Assembly: GCA_964036275.1 (NCBI GenBank)
Contig: OZ038438.1
Coordinates: 16,661,720 to 16,725,719, forward strand
DNA from: Litoditis marina
Taxonomy: Eukaryota > Nematoda > Chromadorea > Rhabditida > Rhabditidae
Length of the DNA: 64,000 nucleotides
Reading direction: 5' to 3'
Part shown: positions 1-19,700 of the stretch, piece by piece
Numbering within the stretch: the stretch's first letter is position 1
Layout: every line of letters begins with the position of its first letter
Translations under genes and position numbers: made by a program
The notes under the pieces: generated by a model
Databases searched by the model: none
What the model was told of the DNA's origin: nothing
Seen by the model: the letters and a program-made list of their open reading frames with translations, nothing else

Positions 1-137
1 TTTCTGCCATGATCTTAAACACTGTTATTTGAGTGAATGAAAACGATGAGAGGTACATGTCATAAACAGAACATGTTCATTTGACTATAGCCATTGTTCC
101 GTTCTATGTACTATATGTTTCATTCTGCACATTGAAG

Positions 138-2897
138 TGCCACAAACAAAAACTAAAACAGTTCCACCAAATAAGGCCAGAGTTCGAGTATTCTCAGTTG
201 AACTCGAAAAACATTACAGCGACTCGAGAGAAATAGGAATTGCCATAGAAGATATTACTACTCATCTATTGGATATGGTAACGACGAAGGATTCTACACA
301 AGATCCGGCGGAAACAGCTTTTCTTCGCAACCCTACCAAAACTGCACAATTTTTCAAGGTGATTCTGGTTTACTGTGGGTACTGGTTGAATTCTGAAAAA
401 ATGTAGCAAGAAACCATATAGTTTAACTGAATAATATATACAAGGTCAACACTGTAATAACATGATTAACAATAATAATGATGATGTAACAAACAATAAT
501 AAAAGTCATTATTCCTCATGTTAAGCCTCATACGTACAATACTCAGGTTGCACAGAGATTTTGACACAGAATGTTTGAGATAACATGTTGTTGTTGTTGT
601 TGTTTTTGTTTGGTGATGTTGTTGTTTTCAGACAGTCTGGACCCGTTTACACGCAGAACTGTTGCGATCTCATGAGGCAGTAGAGCCACCTACGAAGAGA
701 CAACGGTTTTCTATCAGCTCTATTAAATCTGCTTTTTCCAATTTGTCGATAAATCACTCGTCTTCTATTTATTCCTTGATTAACAACAACGGTAGAGTCC
801 GAAAGGTATGTTTTTCATCTCAAAACAGGGCTTCGACGATTTAAAAGTTGGTTTTCGCAACAAATTGATCCCTCTCATCCACCATGATATGTAATTGAAA
901 TTTCCCAAGCATATAGCTTTTCAATCATGAAGTTTCGTGAAACTGTACTCACTTTGTGATACATATGGAATTCGCAATGAAAATCACAATTAAAAACAAG
1001 CTGGTAGGATAACCGCTAACTACTTATTAAGGACATTCCACTCCAACTTGACGTTCTTCTCACATATTTGAGGCGGCAGGCAACAACACTACTACAAGAA
1101 CTATGCAGCTGGGCACTTAGGGACGCTACTCAGTACAAAATGAACCTTTTCCGAGAATCCATGAGAAGGATTCTGCGCCCAGCTCATAAAACAGTGATAA
1201 ATGCACTCGATCTAGGTTTGTTTTGTGCTCTGTCTTCGTAAATATGGTTTGGTGTCATAAGTATTGACTGACGACATCAAGGATAAAAATAACGATTAAA
1301 CAGAGGAGAAAAATAAGAGGAAGAAATTTTCTATAAGAGACTTGCGTTTAGAGAGAAAAACTGTGAAACAGCAAAAACAGTTGCCTAAGCATTCAACCGC
1401 TGGGCAGTTTGTTAGTTGAGTGAAAAAGCGAATGAAGCGGAAGATGTGTCTTGTCTCTTTCTATTTCTTAATGGTATATGTCATCAGTGCGTAGTATTTC
1501 TAGTAACTATCAACAATGTTGCTTGAAAAAAACTTTTGTACCAACATTTTTCGTGGTTGTTTTCAGGCAAATCAGATATGAATCTTCACCGGTTTTTGCG
1601 GCCTATCGACCATCGTTTGAATATGCTGGCCTACATTTATCTTAATGAAGAACGAAAGCTGTGTTTGAACTATATTCCCGGTTCGGACATTTTTACGCTT
1701 GTCTCAATTTTTGTCAAGTGTCTGGAGTACATTCTAGTAGTAATTAATATCTGGTGTAGTATCGATAAGAAAACTGTTAAAATAATTTTTGAAGGTCTCA
1801 TGACAGAAACCAGAACTTTAAGAACACTACCTTTAATTAACGTTTGAAACACGCTGTCGAGAAACTCACTCGAGAAAAAAAGAAGATTGAAGGTGAAGTT
1901 GCAGAAGGGTTCACAGTAGAACTTCCGTTATTCGGGACTACGGACATTTCGTCGTCTTCGTGCTATGACTGTACCGGTATCTCAGGGGAGCGTTACACTA
2001 TTTATCAGGTAAATTTGGTCTGTAACAAAACACTTATTTTCTTTTAAAATTCCAAAAACGGTAACTTTTGGTTGTTTACTCAGTTGCTAGACCACTATAG
2101 CATGAACCTATCATTCGCACAATATAAGATGCCGTAACCACCAACTGGAATAGCATCGTCGAGATTTAAAGGACGCCAGACACCAATATGGAGAGATCGA
2201 GTTCTGACCCGCGGGGAATCGAGTTCTGTCCCGGGGGCATTTTGTACAACCATCTTCTTCTTCTCATTCGCGTTATGTCTCGTCCCACAGCGCGCTATGC
2301 TAATCTATAATAATTATTATAAGCGCCATGCTAACTTCTAGCCTCGACAGTAATGCAATGTTTCACTTTAATAAAACTGTGTTTTTTTGTAAATCACTAA
2401 ATTTTCTCCATTTTCATATAAAACGTTTTTCTCAACACCTAGAGTTGATCAGAATCATGTAAATTTCTCCATTGGTGTCCTACCTTCTTTAACGACGAAA
2501 CGATGCAATCAAATTTAACCAAGTTCAAATTACTATAAGAAAAATCTCCTTTCTTTTACTTATTAACTATTCGTTTATTTTTATTATAACATGTTTTTGA
2601 AGCTCTTAGTTATTTAACTTAAACTCTACAAATTCAATAATTTTCACATATTGTTTTTTCTGATAACATAGTACCCTGTTTCAGTTACGAACGTCAAAGA
2701 CAAAACAATCGGTAACGAAGTCGATGTTACTGGGATTCCGGAGAGGGCAGGTGGACTACAACAAACTGCCCGATGACATCACTTTGATCGTCGTTTTCAA
2801 TAGTTTCGTACACAAGCAGTTGGCATTCAGCCAAATTGTTACCTTGGCACACATGCTGCATAGGAACGCCACTTCTGTTGTGAAACTACTTCATTAG
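138..2897 (+). CDS. 3' part of an unrecognised multi-exon gene
   Basis: Proposed exons: 138-358 (5' edge uncertain, upstream exons probably outside the window), 632-805, 1080-1215, 1567-1736, 1862-2008, 2685-2897 (TAG stop). Phases agree at every junction and give at least 352 residues. Best-supported boundaries are the acceptors gttgttttcag at 631 and tgttttcag at 1566, and the donors at 359, 806 and 2009; the 1736/1862 junction is weaker. The protein is hydrophilic, with a basic Ser-rich stretch (PPTKRQRFSISSIKSAFS) near residue 80 and a helical C-terminus ending VVKLLH. No signal peptide or membrane segment is visible. I do not recognise the family. A poly(A) signal follows the stop closely, which supports this as the true 3' end. 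Convergent with the innexin gene. Confidence 0.55.
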
Positions 2898-2911
2898 GGT
2901 GGACCCTAACT

Positions 2912-2917
2912 AATAAA
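2912..2917 (+). other. Poly(A) signal AATAAA
   Basis: AATAAA lies 14 nt after the TAG of the upstream gene, so that gene would have a very short 3' UTR. Confidence 0.5.
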
Positions 2918-4190
2918 TAGTTTACAGTCTACATAGATGAATTCGAAATCCTCGAGAGGAAAATATATTTGTTGAAAAAACATACCAAATTTCTTCATAA
3001 GTTTCCATATAAAACGACAAAATCAAGCATACACAAACATAATTTAGTGAAAATGTTGGCATAGTAAAATGCAAAATCAATGAGGATGGAAAATGTCATC
3101 TAATTCGTGATGTAAACAATGTATAAAATGAAATATGCCCAGGTAATTGATGAGAAAAGGAATAATCCTTTACTTAAGAAAGTGTTGACGATTGGCTGAG
3201 CATATAACAGACACAAAACAAGGTTTTTGAAGTTTGGTTCCACCGTTTCATGAGTACCTTTGGTTTCTAAGTGAACAAAAACAATAATCGTACTACAACA
3301 TGAGAAGGTGAACCGTGACTTCGGATGAGATTTATCTGGCAGTTTAATCCGAAAGAATAAAGAGCAATTGATGGCTACATCTATGAATAACTATAGCAAA
3401 CCAGGTGTCATGATGAGTAGAACATTTGATAAGTATTGCAGGTGTATTATTCCATGTTACGAAGTACACGGCAGGAAACCGGGAATTGCCTAGTACACAA
3501 TTAATCTCTCACAAACTCTTTGATACCCGTCGTGGAGGCCACGAATACGATTTAGTATGAAGACTAGAAAAGAGATGTGAAAGACAGGGAGAACAGAACA
3601 GATTTGCACGGCAGGGACGAATTTGGCACACGTGCAGCCTTGCACGCTAGTGTGGCAAGTGCTAGAAAACAGAGGGGAGGGGGGGACAAACATCTGAGTA
3701 CCCTATTTGCATATATGGTTATGACACCGATGGGCTCGAGAAAAGAGGCAGGAGAAGTGGAGAAAAAGAGCGGCGCTCAGACGAACGTGAAGTAGCCATC
3801 CGATTTTCGTCGCTTCTTACCCCGGGTCGGGTTCGAACCATCGAATTGGGGTTTGGCTCTGCAAGAAGCTCTTGATTAGCGAAGCGAGGGACCCCCATTC
3901 ACGGCGCCGCCCCTGTAAAGCAGGCACGTCACTCACAACACAATCGCTACAGTCGCTGACACTCTTGGAAACCGGGATAAACTAGTTACTGGTCGAGTCG
4001 AAATGATTTGATAGCTGCCGTGGCTGGGTATATGCATTTTTGCCCGAAAAGATTAACCAAAAAGCAATAGCGTGGATTTGTGTTTTGTCACCCGATAAAT
4101 AAAAATTATTACACGTGCTTATAAATGCGGACAATTTTTAGCTTTTCTGAGATCACAGCAAAAACAAATTCACACACAATCAGTACTGAC
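2918..4190. other. Intergenic region between convergent genes
   Basis: No exon with consistent splice sites and phase was found on either strand. The only pattern seen is a RNA polymerase III B-box-like word on the minus strand near 3831-3841, without a convincing cloverleaf around it. Confidence 0.4.
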
Positions 4191-9664
<5,474 letters not shown>

Positions 9665-12600
9665 CTTCTATTCCTATGAAATCTGCTTGAATAAAAGGAG
9701 AATAAGACCTAACGTCACCAAAGTTATATTGAAAAGTCACGGTAATAAGTAAACATAGCTCAGACTTGAGTTGTACGAAAACGTGATAAGGTAGACGAGC
9801 TATAGCTGGCAATTGCGTGCTAATCGCGGTGCATTAATCTATAATTCAGTGCACTGATACTGAATAAATTATGGTCCTATCTTCGATACTTCGCAAAAGG
9901 GGGTAATGACTGAGACTCTTTACATCGCATAAAGTGGATTACAAACTACGATTATCTTTGATGATAATTCCCAAAACGAAATTCGTTGATAAACAGTGCA
10001 TGTGAACCACGGAAAACACTTTAAATTTTTCTCATAAAGAATGAAATGATAGGCTTATTCGTGAATAAGTTATACATTTTCATTCGATTCACTCTGAGTG
10101 AAAACGCTCGAAATGCCCTCACGATGATAAATTAGCAACTTATACGTCCTGACATACGTGTATTAAGCACAAAAGAAACGTGTCTAATCAAATGAGCCAG
10201 CTACTTGGCTACTCACTCCACGATGAGAACATCTAGTAAAATAAGATTGAGTTGGACGTAGTATCCGTTTGAATATCGGGTTGCAAATGAGATTGGCGCC
10301 TCATAAGAGCGCTTTTGGGGGCAACTGGCAAGAGACGCTAACTAGAGCGGTCGGAAAGAGGCGCAATCAGTACTCTACCACACATGACAAACTTTGCTTT
10401 AATTGAGAATGTGCCCTAGAGCACCTTTTCTAACGCAGTTAGAAGGAGCTGCGACAGAGACACTTTGCCTAAAAGCGTCCTGCTCTAATTGAATCCAGCC
10501 TCACTCTTTCAATGTGGAAACACAGGAAAATCGGATTTTCTTCGGTGAACGGCCCTCTTTCTTATTCATACAATCGGTGATATTGCGAACAAATCAGCGC
10601 GCGAGAGGACGAAACAAACTGAATCTCACGCTTTTGAGGACAACTGCCAAGGTTATTCTGTATTTTTGATGCCACTAACTGTCTAATTGCTGCTCGCGCA
10701 AGCAAGTTATTGTAGTGTTGCTAAACTAGGCCACATCCTCTTGAAAAACTACCTGGATAAGAAATATCCTAAGAAAAAAGAAGGCAGGTTTCAGTTTACG
10801 TGTTCTACCATGTATTTCCAAATGTTTGTAACATTATTCAACTCAACTCGCACGCGCTTGAAATCAAAGGAATTACATGCATTTTGCAAAGATCGTGTTA
10901 TATTGATCAGTTCGTCCAATCGGATTTTCCCAATGTCAGAAATGGCGAGTAAGGATGTATCCAGAACATACCATTGAACGAAGAAGTCTTCTTGAAATAG
11001 GCGGTGGAATGGCGCCAAGAGCGCTGGCCATACTTCATCGCCGGGACTTATTACTATCAGGTAATCTACTGACCGGTGAGTAGACTTTTGAAGAAGCGGA
11101 TAGAGAGGTAGACGAAGCTTTGACTAGTTAAGGATGGGCCTACGCTCACTCAACGGAAATACTTCGGTCGTCTCGCATTTCTTTGCTATTAGTCTCATTA
11201 GCGGATGCTCATAGGCTAAATTTGAGACTGTGAAACGCGAGCAAGAAATGTGTAGCTAAAAATACGTCTACCATATATTGAGATTATGCTCAACTAGTGA
11301 ATATGACCTGAAATCACACAAATATACAGTAACTGTTCACCGCGATTTCAGAAACCAAAGCGTGTGCAAAATATCTTCAAGCGTTTCTCAATTGCACTGC
11401 TCTTTTCAATTTTGTGACGGAATCCGTGCTTAAATGCACACGTTTTATCGAAATACTCACCGAAAATTGTGCTGGAGGCAATATCATCAGTTTGGCTTGT
11501 AAAACAGAGCTATGATTGAGATGTTTCGAGAGAAGCCAGATTGAAAGCCTAGCGGTTGAACGTTACACGCAATCCTACCATCACACTTCTCTAATATTGA
11601 CATGCTACATCTTTGATGCATCGCAGATTTGGCTATGCACTAAGTCATGTAGAGAGTAATCGCAATAAGGCGTTAAGCTGAAAACATAAACACTGTGTGT
11701 TCTGTGAGTTGCTGGATGATGAATAAGATCGCTTAAGGCTGCGTGGTGAACGTATATCGTCATGAGTGAACTTTATATTTGGCCACTTTTTAGATACAGC
11801 TCAAACTTTTCTCACGTTTTTGTTCACAATAAAAACAAAGGCAAGGCCCTGTTGAATTATTTATCACAGAGCTGGACTTTATGAGTTGAACTAGATTCAA
11901 AATGATAGAACTGAGCTTTGCGGCGAAAGAATTGAGAGGTTGCGTGCGTATGTCACTAGAGAATATTACACCACAGAACATGAATGAGTCTGTCCTGTCA
12001 CTTCTAAACAGATTCATGTATGTTGCAGGAAAGAATAGAGCTTGAGTGGAAGCAGAGGTGACTAGTGTGCGTGGTAGTCAGATAATCTAGTTCATGAACC
12101 AGGTATCCTGCTAAGCAATCCTCGTCAAGTGCCGGTATGGTTCTACTGAATATGGGTAGAATTGACAGATATGCACATAACCACAGATGTACATCAGAGT
12201 TAAGTTCACGCGACGACGATTACATGAGACAATTTGAGCATATGACACCGTGTTTATTGCATTATCGCCTGAAACTAGTTAAAGATCTGATAGAGAACCA
12301 CTTTACCGTAACACACTGCGAGAAATACAGAAATATGTGTGGTGAACAAACAACGGTCAGTATACGCGCGTTTAAGGTTTAAGCAAGAGAGCAATGCAAT
12401 GATATATAGCTTCAAAATGAAACTCATGAACTGATCAGTGCATGTTGAAATGATATTGTGATTGGGTGAGGGGTCAGCATAATATATTTGGTAAATGCTG
12501 ACCGTTGGAGGGCCGCCTGAGAAAACAGCAACTGGCAACAATGGGGCCAGGCTGCCACCTGACACGAGAATTCACGCAAGATCCCCTGGCAAAACCGCAA

Positions 12601-15600
12601 TTTGTTTCATCGCCATCGTAAAACACTGAACAACCGACGACTCATTTTACGTGAACTTGCCCCAAAGATGTTCTTCCAGGGTCAAGAAAGGGTTTTACAG
12701 GATTCTTGGCGTGTTATGAATTCAAAATACTTAAAATATCATGCATTTAGTCATTTTAAAATGATACTTTTTGAGAAAATAACTCAATAACTCGAGAAGT
12801 GAACTTAAACTATTTTTTGTGTGGAGGATGTATTACTGCGATTAGTTTTCAATCTCATTGTAATCTAGAGAAGGCTGCTTCTTCCGCCTTCTTTCTGAGA
12901 TACTGAGAACGTATAGGACCTGACCATTTAAAAAACTGCAGAACTGTCCCACTCTCTCTGTTTACTTTACAACAATCCAAAGTTGAAAGATTCTTGTTGC
13001 ACATTGACACTTCTTTGTGTGAGAACAGAATATGAATAGCACTTTTACTTTCTCTTTAAACGACCAGGTCTTATATGCTTGAAACCAGTATCATGGAGAA
13101 AAGTCTGATGTGTTTTCGTAACAACTTGACATTTGACGGAATGAAACCTACGAAACTGGAAAACCCGATTATTGGATTGTTTACAGGAAGAAAATCTATG
13201 GACATAAACAGAAGTTGCAGCAGTATATTACAGCAGAATAGGGGGAAAAGAAAGAGGGAGAGAGCGCTGCTGCCATTAATGAAGATTGGATAAATAGCTG
13301 CCCCGGTCGCCAGGTAAACAACTGCTAGGTTGAGGAGTTGGAGGAGAAATGACAACAAATCAGGACGGAGTAGTGGTACTTCGGGAATGGAGCCAGGAAG
13401 AACTCAACAATTATACACAAGATGGGGACGGGTTGGTGGATAATCTAGAAATCTATTCATTTTGCAACAAGCACCATTGCGTGTGTGAAGACAGAAGGGG
13501 GAGGAGAGTGAGAGAGTTTCAGAGACGGGCAGAGAAAGAGAGAGTGAAATGGAGGAGAGATGTTAGAAAAGAAAAGAGAGAAGAAGAAAGAAAGAGAGAA
13601 AAAGAGAAAGAGAAGAGAGAGAGAGAGAGAAAAGAGATAGACAAGATAATGCGAAAGGGGGGCAAAGAGAAGAAAGAGACAAGATAAAGAACAAAACAGG
13701 ACCGACAAATCTTTAGGAGTCTCCGTTTTTCTGAAGCAGTTACGGCAAACGGATACAAATCACGCTTCTTTTCAATCGGCTTAGATCAAATCCAGTGAGC
13801 CCAGAAGTAATATAGAAATCGGACAGCGGAAGTGACTAGTGCAGTAAGCATTTCTAATTTGTTACGCATGATTTCTCAAGGAGAAAATTTGTACCAAAAC
13901 GGGAGAGACATTAAATGGTTGGTGAAGCAGCTCTCAGCCATTAACCACAAAACCGCCCTAACTATCTGCTCCTCAAATTTCGTTATTGACTAAAATATGC
14001 TTAACTAAGTTACACACTATCAGTAGGCACTCAATTGCCTAACTCTTCTCAATCTCTGGAGTTTGAACATTAATGGCCAAGATGTGCATCGCTTTTCATC
14101 CATAAAGGAACAGGCAGTGTGATGGGATAGGGGCTCCGATTAATGAACAATGAAGTACAGTAGGAACGATTCTCTGCTTACAATCAGAATATGTTAAATA
14201 TGTTACGTGCAGACCAATCCGTAAACTAATTTCCAAATGCGACTAAGAACTAATGTTGGTACTATTAGTACCGTTGAAGCAACAGTCAAAACAGGAACGT
14301 TATCTCGGAATATGACCAAATAGCAAGTGTAGGAAAGGCCATGGACCGAAACTCGTTGAATGTGACTTAGAAAGTGGTTGCTTTCCTAACATTATCACGC
14401 TCCAGCGAGTGGAAGTGCCCCTAGCCAATCACGCTCAATACTACTCGTGGAGAACAAACACAACTAATAACAAAATATGCGCTCATGGAGCAGGAACAAA
14501 TCTCTGTGAGATAAATATTGGAAAAAACTTCTAGTTTTAAGCCAATGAATATTCTGGCAGATAACCGACAAACTGGCCGTTTGTCCTCAGATTCACAACA
14601 CCTGAAACCTACGATAAATTCTGAGTGAAGCTCCTACTAGTTACTACATAGAATGATCACTTAGCACTCCCAGCAGGCAAATTAGATAGTTGGTAAAAGT
14701 TGATAAACGTTGATGGAAGCATTCACAGGAAAACGCTCTATCTATAAATGTTTCGATACAAAGAGAGAAAACCATAGCATGTGTAAACCGAAGGTATCAT
14801 AGGTAACAATTATAAAACATGGCAATTCATAAGTTATTCAATTGCAGAGCATTCAGAGATTATGCAAAAAAAATAAAATTAATGTTTGCTATTCTATTCC
14901 CCTTAGCAATTTTGTCTTAGAGTAACCTTTACGTTCAATTGTCCGAGAGCAAAGAAAAATTAAATTAGTTTACTCATTCATAATACTTCAGTATTGAGTT
15001 GAAAAGTAGCAGGAGTAGTGAGAAAATTGGTTTCGGTAGAGCTATTTACAGATCTTCGGCTTCTCCAGAATATTATGCTTCAAGAAACTTTTTTGTAGTG
15101 AGAATTCAAATCCGACAGTGACCTGGGGTGTTGTGAATCTGCTGAGTCAATCAAGATTCAACCAAATATGAACTGAAGAAGATGTACATTAGGACATTCA
15201 GAAATTAAATTGAGGTTTAGGCCAACAAAGAAGAGCATTAACAAAGCGAGTGGTGCCAATTGAAGAACAAAAGATGAAAGCAATGTGCAGCGTGTTATTA
15301 AAATGCTAAAAAGGAAGTCTTCCCAATAGTTCCATTCGGTTTGCCACATATGTTTTATTCAAGAAAGAAAATCTCAAACAGTTCGAGAGCAATCATTTAA
15401 AACCAATGTAATTCGAAGTGGAAATGACAGAAACCTTTTTATTAACTAGCTCATTGGAACATTTGGCGGATGTATTATAATATAGCACTAATTGCATATT
15501 AATCAAAGTGTAGAGCAGTTGATAATTGATTTTAGGCCAGCCAAATTGGTAAGCTGGCACTGGTGGTTGGCGGGACTCTTGCGCAGTGTAGTAAGCGCCA

Positions 15601-16721
15601 GCTTGGAATCGATACCTCAGCAACGAGTGCCCTAATTATCGGCAAGTTTCAAAATGCAAATATTTGAGCGACGGCGTTTACGTAGCTAGTCTTCTCGCAA
15701 GGATATATATTTCATAGCTGGAATGACGGCAGGGTATTAGCAAGCAAAGAGTAGATATGAATTGGCCACCTACTATATACAAATTCAGCCAATAGATAGA
15801 AACAGAACAATATAAATACCAAAGAGTACGCAATTTCTGTGAGAGATGAACAAGACCCATTTAGAGCGGGAATGTTCCTAACTATGAAAAATACACGAAA
15901 TAGAAATTCAAGCGCCCTTCTTGTTGTGAGGATCTAGTTCTGATGGGAAACCACCTGCACAGCTGTCGCTAATAAAAGAAAGGATGTCAATCGTGAAATA
16001 AGGAGATGAATATGAGTGAGCAGGAAGCTAGAGCCTCCTTGCTGACAGTATATGCAAATGGAGGCTACTTCATAGTACATGCGCCGCTTGGCTTCTGCCC
16101 CTGCCAAATGTTAATTCAGCGCCCATTCAACGAAACACTGATGCTGGCTGGTCTCAATAAGCCCGATGCGCCACGGATCAGCTGGTCATTCCATATTCCC
16201 CCTGTGAGACGGACAACCGAACTTGTTCACAAACAACACACGGTACTTTAACCCGGGTCAGGAACTAGCAGTGAATCTTTATAGAAGATGTGAGAAAAGA
16301 AGTGGTATGCGGCCTAGGCGCGTCCGCGATCCCAGCTACCATGACAACCAAAGATAGAAGACCTTGCTGTTATACGCTGACGTTCAAATTCACAAATGAT
16401 GGTCATACTCATAGCAGTTCTCTACTCGGTCGTGCAGACTCAGACTACGTACATTGGCGGACACACTAATATTTTTGGTTGGTAACTCTTGAATACAAAT
16501 TTAAATACTACTACCATTCAATTAACATATAATTGGAACCCTATACTTGGAACTTTTTACATGTCGTGAAAAAAATGTAATACTATCCTCCGTTTTACTC
16601 TTGAAGTAAACGAATAAGACTTTATCCAAATTTGATGTAAGTTTTTAATATAAATTAAACTCACTTTCGCATGCATGTAATATGGCATCCATTCACCATG
16701 TGTGAAACCTCTTTTTGACAG
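9665..16721. other. About 7 kb with no recognised gene
   Basis: Both strands were read. Only short open frames are seen, such as a 75-codon ATG-TGA frame on the minus strand at 10791-11018 and an 81-codon plus frame at 16006-16251. None has family motifs or matching splice sites. It may hold the innexin promoter and undetected 5' exons of the membrane-protein gene that follows. Confidence 0.35.
13484..13686. repeat. Purine-rich (GA) low-complexity tract
   Basis: About 200 nt of almost uninterrupted A/G on the plus strand, with GAGA-type tandem words. It creates long spurious open frames on both strands (Lys/Arg/Glu-rich on plus, Ser/Leu/Phe-rich on minus). Such tracts can adopt triplex structures; no function is implied. 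Confidence 0.8.
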
Positions 16722-19700
16722 TTTCATTATGGCTGATTGCAGAATCCAGATAACTAATCAAACAACCGTGAGGCGAGTAGGTGAGAAGTGTCTGTTTCTA
16801 TGTCCACTCTATTGTACATTATAAGTGCGACGCTACAGCGAGCAGTATCTATTACAGTATTTGTTCATCGGAAAGCGTTCGTCTCACAGCTCGTTCGGCT
16901 AAATATTTTATCAAACGACATCAAAACGTAGTTTTGTCGTGAAAAGTGACAACGAGCAAAATTGGAGAATAAACTTGATAGTCGTTTATAAAATTACATA
17001 TATAATAGAGCGGCACTTTGTTCACAGTGGTTTTGGCGCACTTCTGACCCTCAAAGCTGGCAGTTGAGCCCGGCAATAAATCCATAGTGAAATAAAAAGA
17101 GCAATAACTAGAGCACGAAGAGGTACTAGACTGCTGACACGCAATCATCGGGCCCAACCGTTCTATTTCCTGAAAGAAAGTGGCAAACGTTTCCCAAAGT
17201 CCAACTAAATATGCATATTCATACTTAGTCTTGCAATTCATGGAAATAATTTGGAGGGTATTAAATTTTTCAGATGAGTATCAAAACGAAACGCGGAGAA
17301 GTGTTCTGTTTGAAGCACAATTAGGTAGGTCTCACTTTTTTGTTGTGTTCATGCTCGATTATATTGAGTCATATCTAGTTACCGGACTTATTTCGAGTTA
17401 ATTATCTATTTATAGAATTAGCAGTCTCTGAAATTCCTAATATAACACGCACGGAAATTCTGCTGGGAAGATTAGTGGACAAAGCAATCGAAACTGCAAA
17501 TGCTAAACATCTCCATATGAATGTTCGCCCTGAATTGGCCGAATCAGAAGCCACATCTACTCGTTCAGAAGTGGGTTTCTACTCCTAGTTTTCTTTGCAT
17601 TCCGACACAAACATACATTTTTCCAGAAAACTATCTCTTTTTGGTTAGCTTGCCATATAATTGCGCGAGTTGCACCGAACGGGCTGAAACTATGATAAAA
17701 CTTTAACTCGTATAGTCTGACACGAGTGCCGTCCAACTCTTTGATGCGCATCAAATTAGAGCTGTCCGTTGCTTGAGAAATGAGAGGATAACTACAGCAC
17801 ATCTGCTGCCTACAATTCATCATGCATTGTTGCTTGACTGAGGAATAAAGTGCTCAATGTCTTGCGAGACTCGAGGGAACGCCAGCACCAATCATCAATA
17901 CTTACATTCTGAAAAACGAGAGAAGCTCCCTATCGAATCTGAAATACGGTCCCACTTTCACTTCGGCTGAACCGGCAAATTTTATTCACTAATAACGANN
18001 NNNNNNNNNNNNNNNNNNNNNNNNNNNNNNNNNNNNNNNNNNNNNNNNNNNNNNNNNNNNNNNNNNNNNNNNNNNNNNNNNNNNNNNNNNNNNNNNNNNN
18101 NNNNNNNNNNNNNNNNNNNNNNNNNNNNNNNNNNNNNNNNNNNNNNNNNNNNNNNNNNNNNNNNNNNNNNNNNNNNNNNNNNNNNNNNNNNNNNNNNNAA
18201 TATGTCAGTATCGTGTGAAGAAACATATTTTTAATACAAGGAGAAATTATCATTTTAATATCATCAAATGAAAAGAACGGACTGGTTAAGTCGAGTCAAG
18301 AAAAGGCCAAAAAGCAAGGATAACTATTCTAATGAATACAATATTTTCCAGCACAAGCCGATCTCGTCGAGCATGGAACAGGCCAGTGGTGGATAATAGG
18401 TAAATGTTCCTGGTTTAAGTCAACCATACCGTCAAATTACACCCCCCATTAATTCGATAACCCAAAGATAGATCCTATCTGTCAAACACTGTATATTCCA
18501 GCTGTGATCTGCGGTATCGGACTACTAGTGGTCACTTTTGGTTGGTTACTACTATTCGTTTATTATAATGCCTGCGGCAGTGCTCGGAAAACTACCAGTT
18601 TCCCCAACTTGAGAGATGAAATCACACAATACGACAATCAGAAAGTGGCAGAGCCTTCAATAGAACAGCAGAAGAGGTTGGTCGGAATCAGGAACTAAGA
18701 AAGGTATTTCCAACTCACAGCTGTAGTGCGTTTGACAGGTTGACGGCTTCGGTGTTGACGATCATGGTGCAGCCAAAATTCCATAAATCAAACAATTTCA
18801 GGCAACACCCAAACGAGCCAGAAACGGGCCCTGAGCCAGAGATTAGCACGTTGAACGACGGCTCCAGAGATCTGCAGGCAAAAGGTGAATAAAAATGAGA
18901 ACTTCACGAACATTCAAATGAATAATACGCAGAGAAAAATATCTAAATGTGAACTTGTATAACAGGCAAGGGCACCTACTTCTGCATGAACACTCGTATT
19001 AATAAATACCGAGCGAACATCCGAAAAAAATGTGTTTACCGTATAAGCAAACAGAACATCTAGGACGAATTACATCTGGATTAATTAGTTGCAATTAGAG
19101 CTGAGTTTGTTTCATTTGTGCCAGGTGATGTGCATTTTTGGATAGATAATAGCACTGGAGTTCAAAAGAGTGCACTAAGTCGAAGCACCTCAGGCACATC
19201 AACACATCTTTAAAAATTAAAAAAACTCAAACTCTTGTATCCAAATAGACAAAACGTTCATCAATATCCTACGTAAGTGCTCACAATTATAGCTAAAAAG
19301 AGAAAGACGGAGATTTTTTGGTGACTTTTAATGGCACCTAATTACTGATGATGTGCTTTAATTCGCTTACGTTTGCAAATACTGGCTAATTGAGCATTGC
19401 TCATGTTATGAGTGGGTCGTAGCACTTGAGCGCATCACTCCGAACACACTCGCAATTGTTCAAACAAATACATTAACACCGCTCCAAACGAGTTGCAAAC
19501 TGCATCAAAGTGAATTATTGCCTGCTCTCGGTATACTGCCATGGCGGGGCCCGAATATCAGTTGCGCGGTCAATTTTTACAAATTCCTCGCTTATTTGGT
19601 GGATTATGTGAGTGCAGATGATGAAGCAATCCCTCGAGAATGGAACTGCACACCCGACGGCATGATTAGCTCAAACAAGCTCACATACGTCAATTGAGTA

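Noticed and set aside
3800..3910. Possible tRNA gene on the minus strand (B-box-like GGTTCGAACCC)
   Set aside because: The T-arm stem does not pair, no A-box was found at the right distance and no cloverleaf can be drawn. At most an eroded tRNA-derived fragment.
10791..11018. 75-codon minus-strand ATG-TGA frame with protein-like composition
   Set aside because: No adjoining exons, motifs or supporting signals; overlaps other open frames of similar length on the plus strand.
13349..13758. Overlapping open frames rich in Lys/Arg/Glu or Ser/Leu/Phe
   Set aside because: Produced by the GA-rich tract, which lacks stop codons in several frames.
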